From NCBI RefSeq assembly GCF_000420665.1, contig NZ_ATVJ01000001.1, positions 620,001 through 684,000 on the forward strand: a stretch of DNA of 64,000 bases. Direction: 5' to 3'. The stretch is from Ponticaulis koreensis DSM 19734 (GTDB lineage Bacteria > Pseudomonadota > Alphaproteobacteria > Caulobacterales > Hyphomonadaceae). Shown here in pieces: positions 43,833 to 54,105 of the stretch (positions are counted from its first letter, which is position 1; each line of letters starts with the position of its first letter). The position numbers and the translations under genes are program-made. The notes below the pieces were generated by a model. It worked only from the letters and a program-made list of their open reading frames with translations. It searched no databases and was not told where the DNA came from.

Positions 43833-44885
43833 TTAGTCTGATGCCCATTCATCTGCAACGGCGCGGCCTGTATCCGGAAAATCGGTGAAGAAGCCTGTTA
43901 CGCCCGCATCAAGAATGGCGCGGATTTCATCTTCAATGGTTTCAAAACCGGGCGCGATATCATCATCGCGGAACGTCCATGCGTGAACTTCAAGACCAAG
44001 CTCGCGGGCGCGTTGCGCATAGCCGGTTGGCTCTTGCGTCCGATAATCGAGAACCAGAGTTTTGAACGGGCCAACGCCATCAGCGTATTCGGCGATATCT
44101 TCCAACTCATAGCTCGGTGCGCCATCCAGCGCATAACCTTCAGGATAAACCAGCTGAACAAGCGGAATGTTATCGAAAGCGCGCCTGTCATTCAGGTCGC
44201 GCAGGATACCGTCCTCGAAAGACTGCACGTAGATGGGCAGGTCGCAGTTATAATCTTTCAGCGCAGCAAACAGCGTAGTTTCTAACGCTCCGGCCATATT
44301 GAGGCCGCGCGCCGCATGGTGTTCAGGCCATTTTGTTTCCGGATAGACGCCGAACGCCGCATAGCTTCCCTGATTAATGTCTGCGCTATCGTATGGGCGG
44401 CAACTACGCATGGCGAGCGCCAGAACGCTGTCAAACCGCGGTATTGGCAGAATATCATTATGCGTATGGTCGCGGCCCGGACGAACCTGCCGGGCGCGCA
44501 GCGTGCTCAGCTCTTCATAGGTAAAATCCCAGACAAACCAGTCGGTAAGCTCTGTCCCGTCCGGGCCAGTAACTGTGGTCTGGCGATCTGCAAATTCAGG
44601 ATGGTCGGCAATATCTGTCGAGTCCGACAGCCACGGGTCATGGCGCGCGACCAGAACGCCGTCAGAGGTCATGACGAGATCGGGTTCGATAAAGTCAGCG
44701 CCCATATCAATAGCGAGCTGATAAGCGTCCAGCGTATGCTCCGGCAGATAGCCGCTCGCCCCGCGATGGGCGATCACCGTGATATCGCTGCGATCAACAA
44801 CCGTTTCAGCGACTGGCGAAGGTATTGCCGAGCAAGACGCCAGAACACCGGCCAGCCCAGCGGAAACGATTGAAAGATTACGCAT
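43833..44885 (-). CDS. glpQ: Glycerophosphodiester phosphodiesterase, lipoprotein
   Basis: 350 residues. Lipobox VLASC with Cys18. The GDPD core has VIAHRGASGYLPEHT, FIEPDLVMTSDGVLVARHDP, and a C-terminal TGFFTDFPD. It hydrolyses glycerophosphodiesters in the periplasm. The start at 44885 sits immediately after the rbfA stop. An ATG at 44966 would replace the lipoprotein signal with charged sequence from rbfA, so I reject it. Confidence 0.88.
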   Translation of the reverse strand: MRNLSIVSAGLAGVLASCSAIPSPVAETVVDRSDITVIAHRGASGYLPEHTLDAYQLAIDMGADFIEPDLVMTSDGVLVARHDPWLSDSTDIADHPEFADRQTTVTGPDGTELTDWFVWDFTYEELSTLRARQVRPGRDHTHNDILPIPRFDSVLALAMRSCRPYDSADINQGSYAAFGVYPETKWPEHHAARGLNMAGALETTLFAALKDYNCDLPIYVQSFEDGILRDLNDRRAFDNIPLVQLVYPEGYALDGAPSYELEDIAEYADGVGPFKTLVLDYRTQEPTGYAQRARELGLEVHAWTFRDDDIAPGFETIEDEIRAILDAGVTGFFTDFPDTGRAVADEWASD

Positions 44886-44886
44886 T

Positions 44887-45300
44887 TTATTCTTCTTCGC
44901 CGTCTTCGAAGCCTTCGCGTTCGGCAACTTTGTTGAGCAGTTTGTCCATCGCAGATGCTTCGTCATAGCTTTCGTCGGCGAGGAAGCGCAGCTGCGGCGT
45001 AAATTTCATATCGATATTCCGGCCGAGCTTGCCACGAATGAAGGCTGATGCGCGGTTCAGCGCGTCAGCAACCGCTTTAGCGTCATTGCTGCCAACGAGC
45101 GGCGAACAGAAAACCGTCGCGTGCTTCAGGTCTGGCGAAGTACGCACTTCGCCTACCGTGACGGATACGCCCTGAAGCGCGGGATCACGAAACTCCTCGC
45201 GCGCGAGAATATCAACAAGCGCGTGGCGCACAAGTTCTCCAGCACGGAGCTGGCGCTGGGATGGCCCCATCGGGCCGGTAGATTTGTGTTTCTTATTCAT
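44887..45300 (-). CDS. rbfA: Ribosome-binding factor A
   Basis: 137 residues. Typical RbfA features: QLRAGELVRHALVDIL, then ALQGVSVTVGEVRTSPDL and the KH-like GRNIDMKFTPQLRFLAD. It acts in 16S rRNA processing and cold-related 30S assembly. ATG 45300 follows GAGAGG with five bases spacing. Confidence 0.96.
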   Translation of the reverse strand: MNKKHKSTGPMGPSQRQLRAGELVRHALVDILAREEFRDPALQGVSVTVGEVRTSPDLKHATVFCSPLVGSNDAKAVADALNRASAFIRGKLGRNIDMKFTPQLRFLADESYDEASAMDKLLNKVAEREGFEDGEEE

Positions 45301-45345
45301 GGCGGCCTCTCTATCAGAGAAATGAGGCAATGTGCAGACAGAAGA

Positions 45346-46020
45346 TCACACTTCTTCGATGAGCTCCGGTCCCTGATTGCGGACGTTTCCAACTTTCGGA
45401 TCGACCACCCAGGCATGCATCTCATCAGTCGGGTATGGCTCGAACAGATCGTCCATCTTCCGGTAATCGCCATCAATCCAGCGCGCATAATTATCCGGAT
45501 GAATAATCACCGGCATGCGCGTGTGAATACCCGCCATCAGATCATTCGGCTGGGTTGTCAGAATGGTGAAAGTATTCAGCTCGGAACCATCGATATGCGC
45601 GCAATCCCAGAGGCCTGCAAAACAGAACCAGCGCCGGTTACGTAGCCCGATCGCAAAAGGGATTTTGGAATTACCCTGACGCGACCATTCATAAAACCCG
45701 CTTACCGGAATCAGACAGCGCTTATGGCGGAATGCGCCTCGATAACTCGCCGCTTCATGAGCGGTTTCCACGCGAGCATTGAAGGTCGAAAACTTCTTCT
45801 CAGACAGTGGCTTATTCCACCAGCTCGGCACCAGCCCCCAGAGGGAAGGAAACATTTCCATCTCGTGCGTATCAAGGTTTCGACGCACGACCGGGCTGAT
45901 CGTCATTGGCGCAATATTGTATTTTGCTTCTGGTGGTTCGACGTTCTCAGGCGGAATGATGCCAAGGCTGTCGCGATATTCTTCCCAGCTCACACCATGT
46001 CTGAAAAATCTGCCGCACAT
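45346..46020 (-). CDS. SRAP (YedK/HMCES-type) abasic-site protein
   Basis: 224 residues, starting MCGRFF: after Met removal the Cys2 crosslinks to abasic sites in single-stranded DNA. SGFYEWSRQG and HTRMPVI are the other family hallmarks. It shields lesions until repair. It is on the same strand as rbfA but separated from it by 45 bases. Confidence 0.93.
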   Translation of the reverse strand: MCGRFFRHGVSWEEYRDSLGIIPPENVEPPEAKYNIAPMTISPVVRRNLDTHEMEMFPSLWGLVPSWWNKPLSEKKFSTFNARVETAHEAASYRGAFRHKRCLIPVSGFYEWSRQGNSKIPFAIGLRNRRWFCFAGLWDCAHIDGSELNTFTILTTQPNDLMAGIHTRMPVIIHPDNYARWIDGDYRKMDDLFEPYPTDEMHAWVVDPKVGNVRNQGPELIEEV

Positions 46021-46074
46021 AGACTCGCCTCCTATCAGGGCGCGAGTGTAGCGGGGATCGGAAGAAAGAACAGA

Positions 46075-46686
46075 TCAGGCAGTCATATCCGTGGCGTCGC
46101 CGGACGCGCGGTCACGATATTCCTGAAGCACAGCGATCGCAGTTTTACGATCTTTACGCTGCTCAAACCAATTCGTCGGAATGAGCACGTCGTCGCCATC
46201 CACCACGTGAACACGAATGAAATTGCTGTCGGCGGTGATGTCGCTAATGCCATCCCACACGATACGGGTGCGGATATGGCCTCGCGTCCAGAAAATACCG
46301 GCCTCATCGACTTCAACATCGGTGTGTTTGCCGACCTCGGATGTGCGCCCATAGCTATGGCGATACGACCAGCGCATGAAAATGAGATACCAGGTGATAC
46401 CGGCCATGGCCGCAACAAGGCTGGCGCTGAGAAGTGTCCAGTAAGGATCAACGCCTGCACGCTCCAGTGAGGCAGATACAATAGTCGACATGCCGGCCGC
46501 AATCGCTGGTGCGGTGACACCGGCATAATAGACCGATGTCGGCCCGACACGTCCGGAACGAACCCGGCGCGCAAGTTTCTTCATCTGTTTTTGGGAAACG
46601 GTCCCGCCAATCCGCAGAGTTGGCAGTTCAGATGCATCCAAAGAATTGGCATCTGCAAGATTGGACTGAAGCAGTGTTGCGGTCAT
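46075..46686 (-). CDS. YcxB-like membrane protein
   Basis: 203 residues. Two membrane helices at about 60-77 and 85-103 are followed by a small C-terminal domain (VEVDEAGIFWTRGHIRTRIV, then DISDITAD-type beta strands; IPTNWF). The order fits YcxB-like proteins. Function unknown. It lies downstream of infB and is separated from it by a terminator-like palindrome. Confidence 0.65.
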   Translation of the reverse strand: MTATLLQSNLADANSLDASELPTLRIGGTVSQKQMKKLARRVRSGRVGPTSVYYAGVTAPAIAAGMSTIVSASLERAGVDPYWTLLSASLVAAMAGITWYLIFMRWSYRHSYGRTSEVGKHTDVEVDEAGIFWTRGHIRTRIVWDGISDITADSNFIRVHVVDGDDVLIPTNWFEQRKDRKTAIAVLQEYRDRASGDATDMTA

Positions 46687-46725
46687 ACCATACAGGTTAA
46701 CCGCAACACCTGTTTCTGTAGTAAT

Positions 46726-46749
46726 TCAAAAGCGTGAAATTTCACGCTT
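46726..46749 (-). terminator. Terminator candidate after infB
   Basis: AAGCGTGAAATTTCACGCTT (46730-46749) is a perfect 20-base palindrome, folding as AAGCGTG-AAATTT-CACGCTT, followed on the minus strand by TTTGAATTA. It is just past the infB stop. Confidence 0.65.
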
Positions 46750-46758
46750 CTGCAAATT

Positions 46759-49368
46759 TTATACGTTCACTTCGAGTTCGCGCTCGATCATTTCGACCTG
46801 GAAGCACTCGATAAGGTCGCCAACGCGCATGTCTTCATAACGCTCGAACGCCATACCGCACTCAATGCCTTCTTTGACTTCAGGCACTTCGTCTTTGAAG
46901 CGCTTGAGCGTAGAGAGCATGCCTTCGTGGATGACCACATCGTCACGCAGAAGTCGCACACCGCAACCACGTTTCACAACGCCTTCGGTTACGCGGCAAC
47001 CAGCAACCTTGCCGACCTTGGAAATGTTGAACACTTCGAGGATCTGAGCATAGCCGATGAATGTTTCGCGTTTTTCCGGAGCAAGCATACCAGAAAGCGT
47101 GTCGCGGACATCGTTGATCAGGTCGTAGATCACTGAGTAATAGCGAATTTCAACGCCTTCTTTCTCAGCAAGCTCACGCGCCTGTTTGTTCGCACGCGTG
47201 TTGAACGCGATGATCGGCGCACCTGAAGACTGAGCCAGAAGTACGTCGCTTTCGGAAATACCGCCCACAGCGCCATAGATGACACGTGCGCGAACTTCTT
47301 CGTTCGACATTTTCTCGACGGCCTGCGTGATCGCCTCAACAGAGCCCTGCACATCGCCTTTAACAACGAGCGGCGCTTCCTGAGTTTCAGCCGAACCGTC
47401 TTTGAGGCGGCTGAGCATCTGCTCAAGGGAGGCTTTCGCTGTAGACGTACCGCGAGCCTGTTTCTTCATGCGGATACGGTAGTCGGTAATTTCACGAGCA
47501 CGCGCTTCGGAATCGACCACAACAAACGGATCGCCCGGATCCGGCGCACCGTCGAGGCCAAGCACCTCAGCAGGCACAGTCGGACCAGCCGTCTTCAGCT
47601 GTTGGCCGCGTTCGTTGGTAAGTGCACGGACTTTACCCCACTGAGAGCCGGCAACAACAATGTCACCACGCTTCAGAGTACCGCGCTTGACGAGAACAGT
47701 TGCGACAGGACCACGGCCCTTATCGAGCTGGCTCTCTACAACGACGCCGTCAGCGTCACGGTCAGGGTTCGCCTGAAGCTCAAGGATTTCCGCCTGAAGC
47801 GTGATCGCCTCAGTCAGCTCGTCCAGACCCATTTTCTCTTTCGCAGAGACTTCGATTGCCTGAACTTCACCGCCCATAGCTTCGACCTGAATGTCGTATT
47901 GAAGAAGCTCTGTCAGCACCTTGTTCGCATCGGCATCCGGCTTGTCGATCTTGTTGACCGCAATGATAATCGGCACGCCAGCAGCTTTTGCGTGGCTGAT
48001 CGCCTCTTTCGTTTGCGGCATCACGCCATCGTCGGCTGCAACAACGATAATACAGATGTCTGTAATATCGGCGCCGCGTGCACGCATAGCAGAGAACGCC
48101 GCGTGACCCGGAGTATCTAGGAAGGTGATCTTGTCGCCGGATTTCAGCTGAACCTGGTAGGCACCGATGTGCTGCGTAATGCCGCCGGCCTCACCAGACA
48201 CAACGTCAGTTGAACGCAGCGCATCGAGCAGAGACGTCTTACCATGGTCTACGTGGCCCATAATGGTCACGACCGGTGGACGGCCTTTCAGATCAACTTC
48301 ATCATCGTCCGGTCCTTCAAGACCGATCTCAACATCCGCTTCAGATACACGTTTCACAGTGTGGCCGAACTCTTCAACGATGAGTTCTGCCGTATCAGCG
48401 TCAAGCACGTCATTCGCGCGCATCATCTCGCCCTGCTTCATCATGTATTTCACGACGTCCGCAACCCGCTCTTTCATACGGTTTGCGAGGTCTGAAAGCG
48501 TGATGGTTTCAGGTACGATAACTTCACGAGTTGATTTCTCGGACTTGTCGCTGCCGCCCATACGACGTTCGCGTTCGCGTTCACGCGCACGGCGAACAGA
48601 CGCGAGTGAACGTTGACGATCCTCGTCACCATCGAGCGCAGCTGCGATCGTCAGCTTACCCTGACGGCGCTTAGGCTCGCCGCGTGTCTGACGGGCAGGC
48701 TTGGCCGGCTCGATTTTCGGCTTCTTGCTCTTAACACGACCACCAAGTTCGCCGAGTGCACCAGCACCAGAAACTTCCTTCGGCGGTTCAGGACGACGAG
48801 GGCCTTCTCTCGGCGCACGTGCCTCGACAGGCTCTTCAGCTTTTGCCGGTGGCTTCTTGGTCTTGTTGGCTTTGGCTTCCTGCGCAGCAATAGCAGCGGC
48901 TTCTTCAGCCTGTTTGCGTGCTTCTTCCTCAGCCTTCTTACGGGCTTCCGCTTCTTCACGCTCCTGCTCTTCGCGCTGGAGACGATCCTGCTCTTCTTTC
49001 AGGCGGCGTTGCGCATCCTGTTTCGCAGCATCTTCAGCCTGACGCTTCTGCACGTCTTCTTCGCGCTTTTTCAGCGCGGCCTGACGTGCACGCAGCTCGG
49101 CTTCGGTAATACCAAGTTTCTTGGCAAGCTCGGCAGCTTTCGACGGACCAGCGGATTTGGCCTTTGCCGTTGAGCTTGCATCAGCACCAGATTTCGTTGC
49201 CTTGGTCGGAGCCGCAGAAATACGCTTCTTCTTTTTCTGCACGACGACCTGCTTGGAACGTCCGTGTGAGAAGCTCTGCTTGACTACGCCCGTGTCTTTC
49301 CCACGCCCGAGGGAAAGCTGCTTACGGCTACCATCTGAATCTGACTTTGTTTTATCTGTATCGCTCAT
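46759..49368 (-). CDS. infB: Translation initiation factor IF-2
   Basis: 869 residues. A long Ala/Lys/Glu-rich N-terminal region (about 60-260) is followed by the IF2_N helix. The G domain has [14 protein letters not shown] and NKIDKPD, then domains III-IV. It delivers initiator tRNA to the 30S subunit. It is the last gene of the rimP-nusA-ylxR-infB operon in this window. Confidence 0.98.
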   Translation of the reverse strand: MSDTDKTKSDSDGSRKQLSLGRGKDTGVVKQSFSHGRSKQVVVQKKKKRISAAPTKATKSGADASSTAKAKSAGPSKAAELAKKLGITEAELRARQAALKKREEDVQKRQAEDAAKQDAQRRLKEEQDRLQREEQEREEAEARKKAEEEARKQAEEAAAIAAQEAKANKTKKPPAKAEEPVEARAPREGPRRPEPPKEVSGAGALGELGGRVKSKKPKIEPAKPARQTRGEPKRRQGKLTIAAALDGDEDRQRSLASVRRARERERERRMGGSDKSEKSTREVIVPETITLSDLANRMKERVADVVKYMMKQGEMMRANDVLDADTAELIVEEFGHTVKRVSEADVEIGLEGPDDDEVDLKGRPPVVTIMGHVDHGKTSLLDALRSTDVVSGEAGGITQHIGAYQVQLKSGDKITFLDTPGHAAFSAMRARGADITDICIIVVAADDGVMPQTKEAISHAKAAGVPIIIAVNKIDKPDADANKVLTELLQYDIQVEAMGGEVQAIEVSAKEKMGLDELTEAITLQAEILELQANPDRDADGVVVESQLDKGRGPVATVLVKRGTLKRGDIVVAGSQWGKVRALTNERGQQLKTAGPTVPAEVLGLDGAPDPGDPFVVVDSEARAREITDYRIRMKKQARGTSTAKASLEQMLSRLKDGSAETQEAPLVVKGDVQGSVEAITQAVEKMSNEEVRARVIYGAVGGISESDVLLAQSSGAPIIAFNTRANKQARELAEKEGVEIRYYSVIYDLINDVRDTLSGMLAPEKRETFIGYAQILEVFNISKVGKVAGCRVTEGVVKRGCGVRLLRDDVVIHEGMLSTLKRFKDEVPEVKEGIECGMAFERYEDMRVGDLIECFQVEMIERELEVNV

Positions 49369-49426
49369 CGACCACCAAATCTAAAATACATTCTCGCTTC
49401 GCACCGGGGACCAGCACGAAATCTCT

Positions 49427-50122
49427 CTACTCGACCGCCCCAGAATACCATACGTCGCCAGAGATCTGGCGAAACTCGTACAGCCTACGATAGTCACTTG
49501 TCCACATGTCTGCGAACCGACCGGTTTTCAGCAGACCATGTATCACATTGTCACGGCCTAAGGCCATGCCCAATTCCGAAGAAGACAGCCCTGAGGCGAC
49601 GCGCACCTTTTCCCATAAGCCTGCAGCGAGGCCCATGATCTTGCGTCGGCCATCTGATGCGCCATCTGACGCCTCCAGAAGCCAGCCCGGAGCTCGCGCT
49701 TCGAGCGCGCCGCGGACCTGATCAAATCCTAAGATAAGTGCGCCCGAGCGTTTTGCCAGCCCCAGAGTGGACTGACAGCGCTGCAAGAGCTGGTTTTCGA
49801 CCTGATCGATCAGATCTTCAGGCAGCTTTACCTGACGCTTGAAGCCGCGCGCAAAGCCGCCTTTGGAGCCGACGAGCTCTTTAAGCGCATCGCGGTCGCA
49901 ACGTACCCAGACACCACGGCCCGGCAGTTTTCCAGCAATATCCAGCACGACCTCGCCATCCGGCGACAGCACGAAGCGGATCATGCGCGACGCAGGAAGT
50001 TTTTCCCGTGTCGCGAGGCACATGCGGAAGGGTGACCCGGCTTTCTTTGCCGGGCCAGCATCCATAAGGTCCTGATTATCGTCTACGCCAGGATCGGACT
50101 CATTGAGGATCTGCGTCTTCAT
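49427..50122 (-). CDS. YlxR (DUF448) fused to an L7Ae-like RNA-binding domain
   Basis: 231 residues. The N-terminal DUF448 core is FRMCLATREKLPASRMIRFV and GKLPGRGVWV; the C-terminal part (~105-205) is an L7Ae-like fold (LGLAKRSGALILGFDQV). This two-domain form is typical of Alphaproteobacteria. ATG 50122 overlaps nusA by 23 bases and follows GGAGG. It may bind rRNA or RNase P. Confidence 0.92.
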   Translation of the reverse strand: MKTQILNESDPGVDDNQDLMDAGPAKKAGSPFRMCLATREKLPASRMIRFVLSPDGEVVLDIAGKLPGRGVWVRCDRDALKELVGSKGGFARGFKRQVKLPEDLIDQVENQLLQRCQSTLGLAKRSGALILGFDQVRGALEARAPGWLLEASDGASDGRRKIMGLAAGLWEKVRVASGLSSSELGMALGRDNVIHGLLKTGRFADMWTSDYRRLYEFRQISGDVWYSGAVE

Positions 50123-51878
50123 CGGCGCCCTCCTCACCGCTCTCTTCTGAGAAGTCAGACTCATCAAGGTCTGCCAGCTCTTCCAGAGCGTCATTGCCGA
50201 TATCATCAAGCGCCATGAGTGCGCGCTCTTCTTCGGTCAGTCCAAATTCGTTCACAGCGCCTTCTTCAGCTTCGTCTTCATCAACGAACTGTGCTTCCAG
50301 CTCTGCAAGTTGTTCATCGTCGATCCAGCCAACCTGATGACGCGCACGCATCACGAACAGCTCAGCTTCGTCAGCAGACATGTCGCCTTTAGGCAGAAGA
50401 CCCGCCTGGAAGACAGGCTTGCCATCCGGGCCCGGCTCACGCCAGCCAGTCAGATCGTCCGGCACGAGGCCCGCAACGTCTTCAACTGTCTTGATGTCGT
50501 TCTCGCCAAAGATCACAGCCAGTTGCAGTGATACGCCGTCCATTTCGAGAACCGCATCATCAACGCCAAGCTCGAGACGTTTTGCATTCAGCTCTTCGTT
50601 CTGACGCTCGAGGAACTCGCGGGCACGTGTCTGAAGCTCTTCAGCGATCTCGTCGTTAAAGCCTTCAATGCTCGCCAGATCGTCATGCTCGACAAAGGCA
50701 ATCTCTTCGACAGACTCAAAGCCTTCTGTTGCCAGAAGCTGCGCCAGTGTCTCGTCCGCATCGAGCGCTTTCATGAAGAGCGCTGTACGTTCCTGGAACT
50801 CACGCTGGTAACGCTCGGAGTCCTGAGTTTCTGTCATCAGGTCAATCTGCCAGCCTGAAAGCTGTGTCGCCAGACGCACATTCTGACCACGACGGCCAAT
50901 CGCGAGCGGGAATTGCGCATCCGCAACAACCACTTCGACGCGCTGCTCGTCCTCGTCCAGAACAACCTTGGTGACTTCCGCAGGCTGAAGCGCGTTGACG
51001 ATGAATGTCGCCGGATCTTCAGACCATGGGATAATGTCGATCTTCTCGCCGCCCAGTTCGCCTACAACAGCCTGCACGCGCGCGCCGCGCATACCCACAC
51101 ACGCACCGACAGGATCGATAGAGGAGTCGTTGGACCAGACACCGATCTTCGCACGTGAACCCGGGTCACGGGCACAGGATTTGATTTCGATCACGCCTTC
51201 GTAAACTTCAGGTACTTCCTGCGCGAACAGGGCAACCATGAAGTCAGGGTGCGCGCGAGACAGGAAGATTTGCGGACCTTTAACCTCGCGGCTCACCTTA
51301 TACAGGTAAGCGCGAACACGGTCGCCATTCTGATAGTTCTCACGCGGGATAGAGTCGCCGCGGCGGATAATGCCTTCTGCGCGACCAAGGTCGACAATGA
51401 TGTGACCATGCTCGACGCGCTTAACGATGCCGTTAATGACTTCACCGACGCGGTCTTTATATTCGTCATACTGACGGTCGCGCTCAGCGTCGCGGACCTT
51501 CTGCATAATAACCTGTTTCGCAGTCTGCGCACCGACACGACCGAACTCGAACGGAGGAAGCTCTTCTCGAATCTCGCCACCGATTTCGATTTCCGGATCG
51601 ATTTCGCGCGCCTGATCGAGCGTCAGCTGCTGGACTTCATCTTCCAACTCTTCGTCGGCAACAACCGTCTGAACACGCCAGAGTTTCTGCTCACCCGTTT
51701 TCGGGTCGATCTTCGCACGAATGTCGTGCTCCTGACCGTAACGCGAGCGGGCAGCTTTCTGGATCGCCTCTTCCATCGCCTCAATGACGATCATGCGGTC
51801 GATATTTTTCTCAGCTGCAACTGCGTTAGCAATCTGCAGGATTTCAAGCCGGTTCGCTGAAACGCCGATAGCGCTCAT
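50100..51878 (-). CDS. nusA: Transcription termination/antitermination factor NusA
   Basis: 592 residues. NusA N-terminal domain, S1 (~135-200), KH1 and KH2 (to about 345), then an acidic C-terminal region with helix-hairpin-helix repeats and a terminal Glu/Asp-rich tail. It modulates pausing and termination of RNA polymerase. Its start overlaps the rimP stop by 4 bases. Confidence 0.97.
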   Translation of the reverse strand: MSAIGVSANRLEILQIANAVAAEKNIDRMIVIEAMEEAIQKAARSRYGQEHDIRAKIDPKTGEQKLWRVQTVVADEELEDEVQQLTLDQAREIDPEIEIGGEIREELPPFEFGRVGAQTAKQVIMQKVRDAERDRQYDEYKDRVGEVINGIVKRVEHGHIIVDLGRAEGIIRRGDSIPRENYQNGDRVRAYLYKVSREVKGPQIFLSRAHPDFMVALFAQEVPEVYEGVIEIKSCARDPGSRAKIGVWSNDSSIDPVGACVGMRGARVQAVVGELGGEKIDIIPWSEDPATFIVNALQPAEVTKVVLDEDEQRVEVVVADAQFPLAIGRRGQNVRLATQLSGWQIDLMTETQDSERYQREFQERTALFMKALDADETLAQLLATEGFESVEEIAFVEHDDLASIEGFNDEIAEELQTRAREFLERQNEELNAKRLELGVDDAVLEMDGVSLQLAVIFGENDIKTVEDVAGLVPDDLTGWREPGPDGKPVFQAGLLPKGDMSADEAELFVMRARHQVGWIDDEQLAELEAQFVDEDEAEEGAVNEFGLTEEERALMALDDIGNDALEELADLDESDFSEESGEEGADEDADPQ

Positions 51879-52456
51879 GACTGGTTTTCCTCTTCCGTAT
51901 CGGGCGCGTCGCCCTCTTCTTCAATTTCGTCGAAGCTGCCGTCTTCCACATCCGTCAGCTCGCCCTGAGCCTGAGCAAGATCGATCAGCTCGTCTGTAAG
52001 CACGAGGCTCGCTTTGCTCATGTCGGCAACGTTTGCTTCCAGCTCGGTATCATCATCGAGCTGAAGCTTCACAACGCCGTCAGCCTCTTCCGTGATCACG
52101 CCCTGAAAACGGCGACGACCATCGATTGGCATGGAAAGTTCAACTTTTGCCAGATGACCTGCCCAGCGCGCAAAATCCTTCGCGCGCGTCAGAGGGCGAT
52201 CAATGCCCGGTGTTGAGACTTCAAGGTGGTATTTATTGTCAATGAAGTCATGCACGTCGAGCGCGGGAGAAATGGCGCGTGAGAACTTTGCGCAGTCTTC
52301 AACGTCCGTTCCGCCATTGGTTTTCTCGACCATGATCTGCAGCGTAGGCGTACGCCCGCCCATCATACGAATGCGCACCACCTCAAGCCCCAGAGCCTCA
52401 GCTTCAGGTTCGATGGATTTCAGAATGCGCTCTTCAATGCCTTTGATGGTAATCAA
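51875..52456 (-). CDS. rimP: Ribosome maturation factor RimP
   Basis: 193 residues. RimP core GLEVVRIRMMGGRTPTLQIM and the LEVSTPGIDRPL motif. It aids 30S assembly. It is the first gene of the operon. The C-terminus carries an acidic tail (EEEGDAPDTEEEN). Confidence 0.96.
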   Translation of the reverse strand: MITIKGIEERILKSIEPEAEALGLEVVRIRMMGGRTPTLQIMVEKTNGGTDVEDCAKFSRAISPALDVHDFIDNKYHLEVSTPGIDRPLTRAKDFARWAGHLAKVELSMPIDGRRRFQGVITEEADGVVKLQLDDDTELEANVADMSKASLVLTDELIDLAQAQGELTDVEDGSFDEIEEEGDAPDTEEENQS

Positions 52457-52632
52457 GATTGACTGACTTTCAGGAACGAAAAACGGCGACCCGGTTTTCC
52501 CCGAGCCGCCGCCAACTATTTAGCGATTTGAAGCTCTTATAACGCTTAACGATGATCTTGTCGAGCATTTGTGTGAGGCGGCGTAAAACGCCTCTGTTTT
52601 CCATGCAAAAGTAATGTCGATGCACAGATAAG

Positions 52633-53051
52633 CCCTTCTCCCTGTTAGGGAGAAGGGTTTGGGATGAGGGTTAATCCAAATCCTGTAGCGCTGAAGTCAC
52701 TAGCTGGTGAAGGTGTTCTGGATGAAACGCTTGATCATTGGGGATGCGCAAAATTCGCCACCCTCGTTCCTTCAAATCCGCTTCACGTGTCTCATCTTTC
52801 GCTTTATCGGCGGGCAAGCTGCGAATACCCCCGTCAAGCTCGATTGCCAGCCGAACAGACGTTATGGCGAAATCGACGATAAAGTCTCCAATCGGATGCT
52901 GGCGGCGCACCGGATATCCAATCTTTCTAAAATGCCGGAGCTTCTGCCAGGCAGCATCCTCTGCCGAGGTTGAAGCCTTTCGCAGTTTTCGCGCCCTTTT
53001 CGTCGGTTCACTCATCCCCTCACCCTAAATCCCTCTCCCAAAGGGGCGAGG
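52633..53051. mobile_element. Inverted-repeat element exactly enclosing the DUF559 gene
   Basis: Left end: hairpin CCCTTCTCCCT-GTT-AGGGAGAAGGG (52633-52657) then TTTGGGATGAGGG (52658-52670). Right end in inverse orientation: CATCCCCTCACCC (53013-53025) then CCCTCTCCC-AAA-GGGGCGAGGG. The gene begins at the right repeat and its stop abuts the left one, so the repeat supplies the GAGGGG ribosome site and the ATG. A gene-less copy lies at 9043-9137. Target-site duplication was not checked. Confidence 0.75.
52671..53015 (-). CDS. DUF559 endonuclease-like protein
   Basis: 114 residues. DUF559 core: KLRHFRKIGYPVRRQHPIGD, FIVDF, IELDGGIRSL, DETREADLKERGWRILRI. Asp and Glu of FIVDF and IELDGG form the PD-(D/E)XK-like site. 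The gene completely fills the space between the inverted repeats, with ATG provided by the right repeat. It may nick DNA to help the element spread; that is inference. Related VSR-like nucleases repair mismatches, an alternative role. Confidence 0.88.
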   Translation of the reverse strand: MSEPTKRARKLRKASTSAEDAAWQKLRHFRKIGYPVRRQHPIGDFIVDFAITSVRLAIELDGGIRSLPADKAKDETREADLKERGWRILRIPNDQAFHPEHLHQLVTSALQDLD

Positions 53052-53203
53052 GACTTTGCAGACCAGAGCTTTACGCCGTAAGACCAACACTCAAGGTCGG
53101 TTATTCGACGTGTCGCATGCCGGTTTTTCTTGCAAAACGATATGCTGGCTTCCATATTATCGGCAATCCGCAATAGTGCGGGCTGACCTAATAAGGTGGA
53201 ATT

Positions 53204-53971
53204 ATGAACGATTTCAATTTCGCTCGTGCAGGCCAGATGCCCGCCGGCACAATGGACGCGTCGGTTGATGTAGGCCTGCGCAAGTTCATGCTTGGCGTGT
53301 TCAACAAAATGGGACTGGGCCTCGCATGGACGGCTATTCTCGCTTTTGTTGTTGCGAACACTTCACTGATCAACATGTTCTTCGCGACGAACGCTGCTGG
53401 TGACATCACAGGCCTTTCGATCCTGTATTACATCGTAGCTTTCGGCCCGATCGCCATTCTCTTTGGCTCGGCTTTCGTCATGAAGAACCCGTCTCCGGTT
53501 GGCGCAAGCGTCATCTACTGGTCGGTCGTTTCTCTGATCGGTACTGGCATGGGCCTTCTTGTCTGGGTGTACGCAGGTATTCCAGACGGCATGGCGACTA
53601 TGGCTAAAGCCTTCCTGACAACTGCGATTGCATTCGGCGGCATGTCTCTCTGGGGCTACACAACGAAGCGTGACCTCACGCCAATTGGTAACTTCCTGAT
53701 GATGGCCGTGTTTGGCCTGATCGCAGCGATGATCATCAACATGTTCATCGCAAGCTCTATGATGAGCTTCTTCATCTCAATTGGTGGTGTGCTGATCTTT
53801 GCTGGTCTGACCGCGTTCGACACGCAGCGCCTCAAATTCCAGTATTACGAACTGGGCGGCAATGAGCGCGCAATGTCAGTTGCAACGACTTACGGTGCAC
53901 TGAGCCTCTACATCAACTTCATCAACATGTTCCAGTTCATTCTGGCGCTGATGAGTGGTGGCGACGACTAA
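53204..53971 (+). CDS. Bax inhibitor-1 (YccA/TMBIM) family membrane protein
   Basis: 255 residues. Seven hydrophobic segments; the N-terminal part starts VGLRKFMLGVFNKMGLGLAW and the last segments LYINFINMFQFILALMS. The family forms pH-gated Ca2+ leak channels in other species or modulates FtsH. A terminator follows. Confidence 0.9.
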   Translation: MNDFNFARAGQMPAGTMDASVDVGLRKFMLGVFNKMGLGLAWTAILAFVVANTSLINMFFATNAAGDITGLSILYYIVAFGPIAILFGSAFVMKNPSPVGASVIYWSVVSLIGTGMGLLVWVYAGIPDGMATMAKAFLTTAIAFGGMSLWGYTTKRDLTPIGNFLMMAVFGLIAAMIINMFIASSMMSFFISIGGVLIFAGLTAFDTQRLKFQYYELGGNERAMSVATTYGALSLYINFINMFQFILALMSGGDD

Positions 53972-53996
53972 ACTCAGGGCAAAAGCCTGAAACATC

Positions 53997-54023
53997 AAAC
54001 CCCGGCTACGGCCGGGGTTTTTT
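53997..54023 (+). terminator. Rho-independent terminator after the BI-1 gene
   Basis: AAACCCCGGC-TACG-GCCGGGGTTT (53997-54020) followed by TTT. Confidence 0.9.
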
Positions 54024-54105
54024 GTTGCGCGCAAGACACTGCTTGTCGGCACGCCTCACTCCGCGTTAGATTCAAATCCGGTATGGGGCGAGAACGGGAC
54101 GAAAC

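Noticed and set aside
52575-52600. Terminator GAGGCG...CGCCTC with T run
   Set aside because: On the plus strand no gene ends before it, and on the minus strand no T run follows; it is only a weak hairpin.
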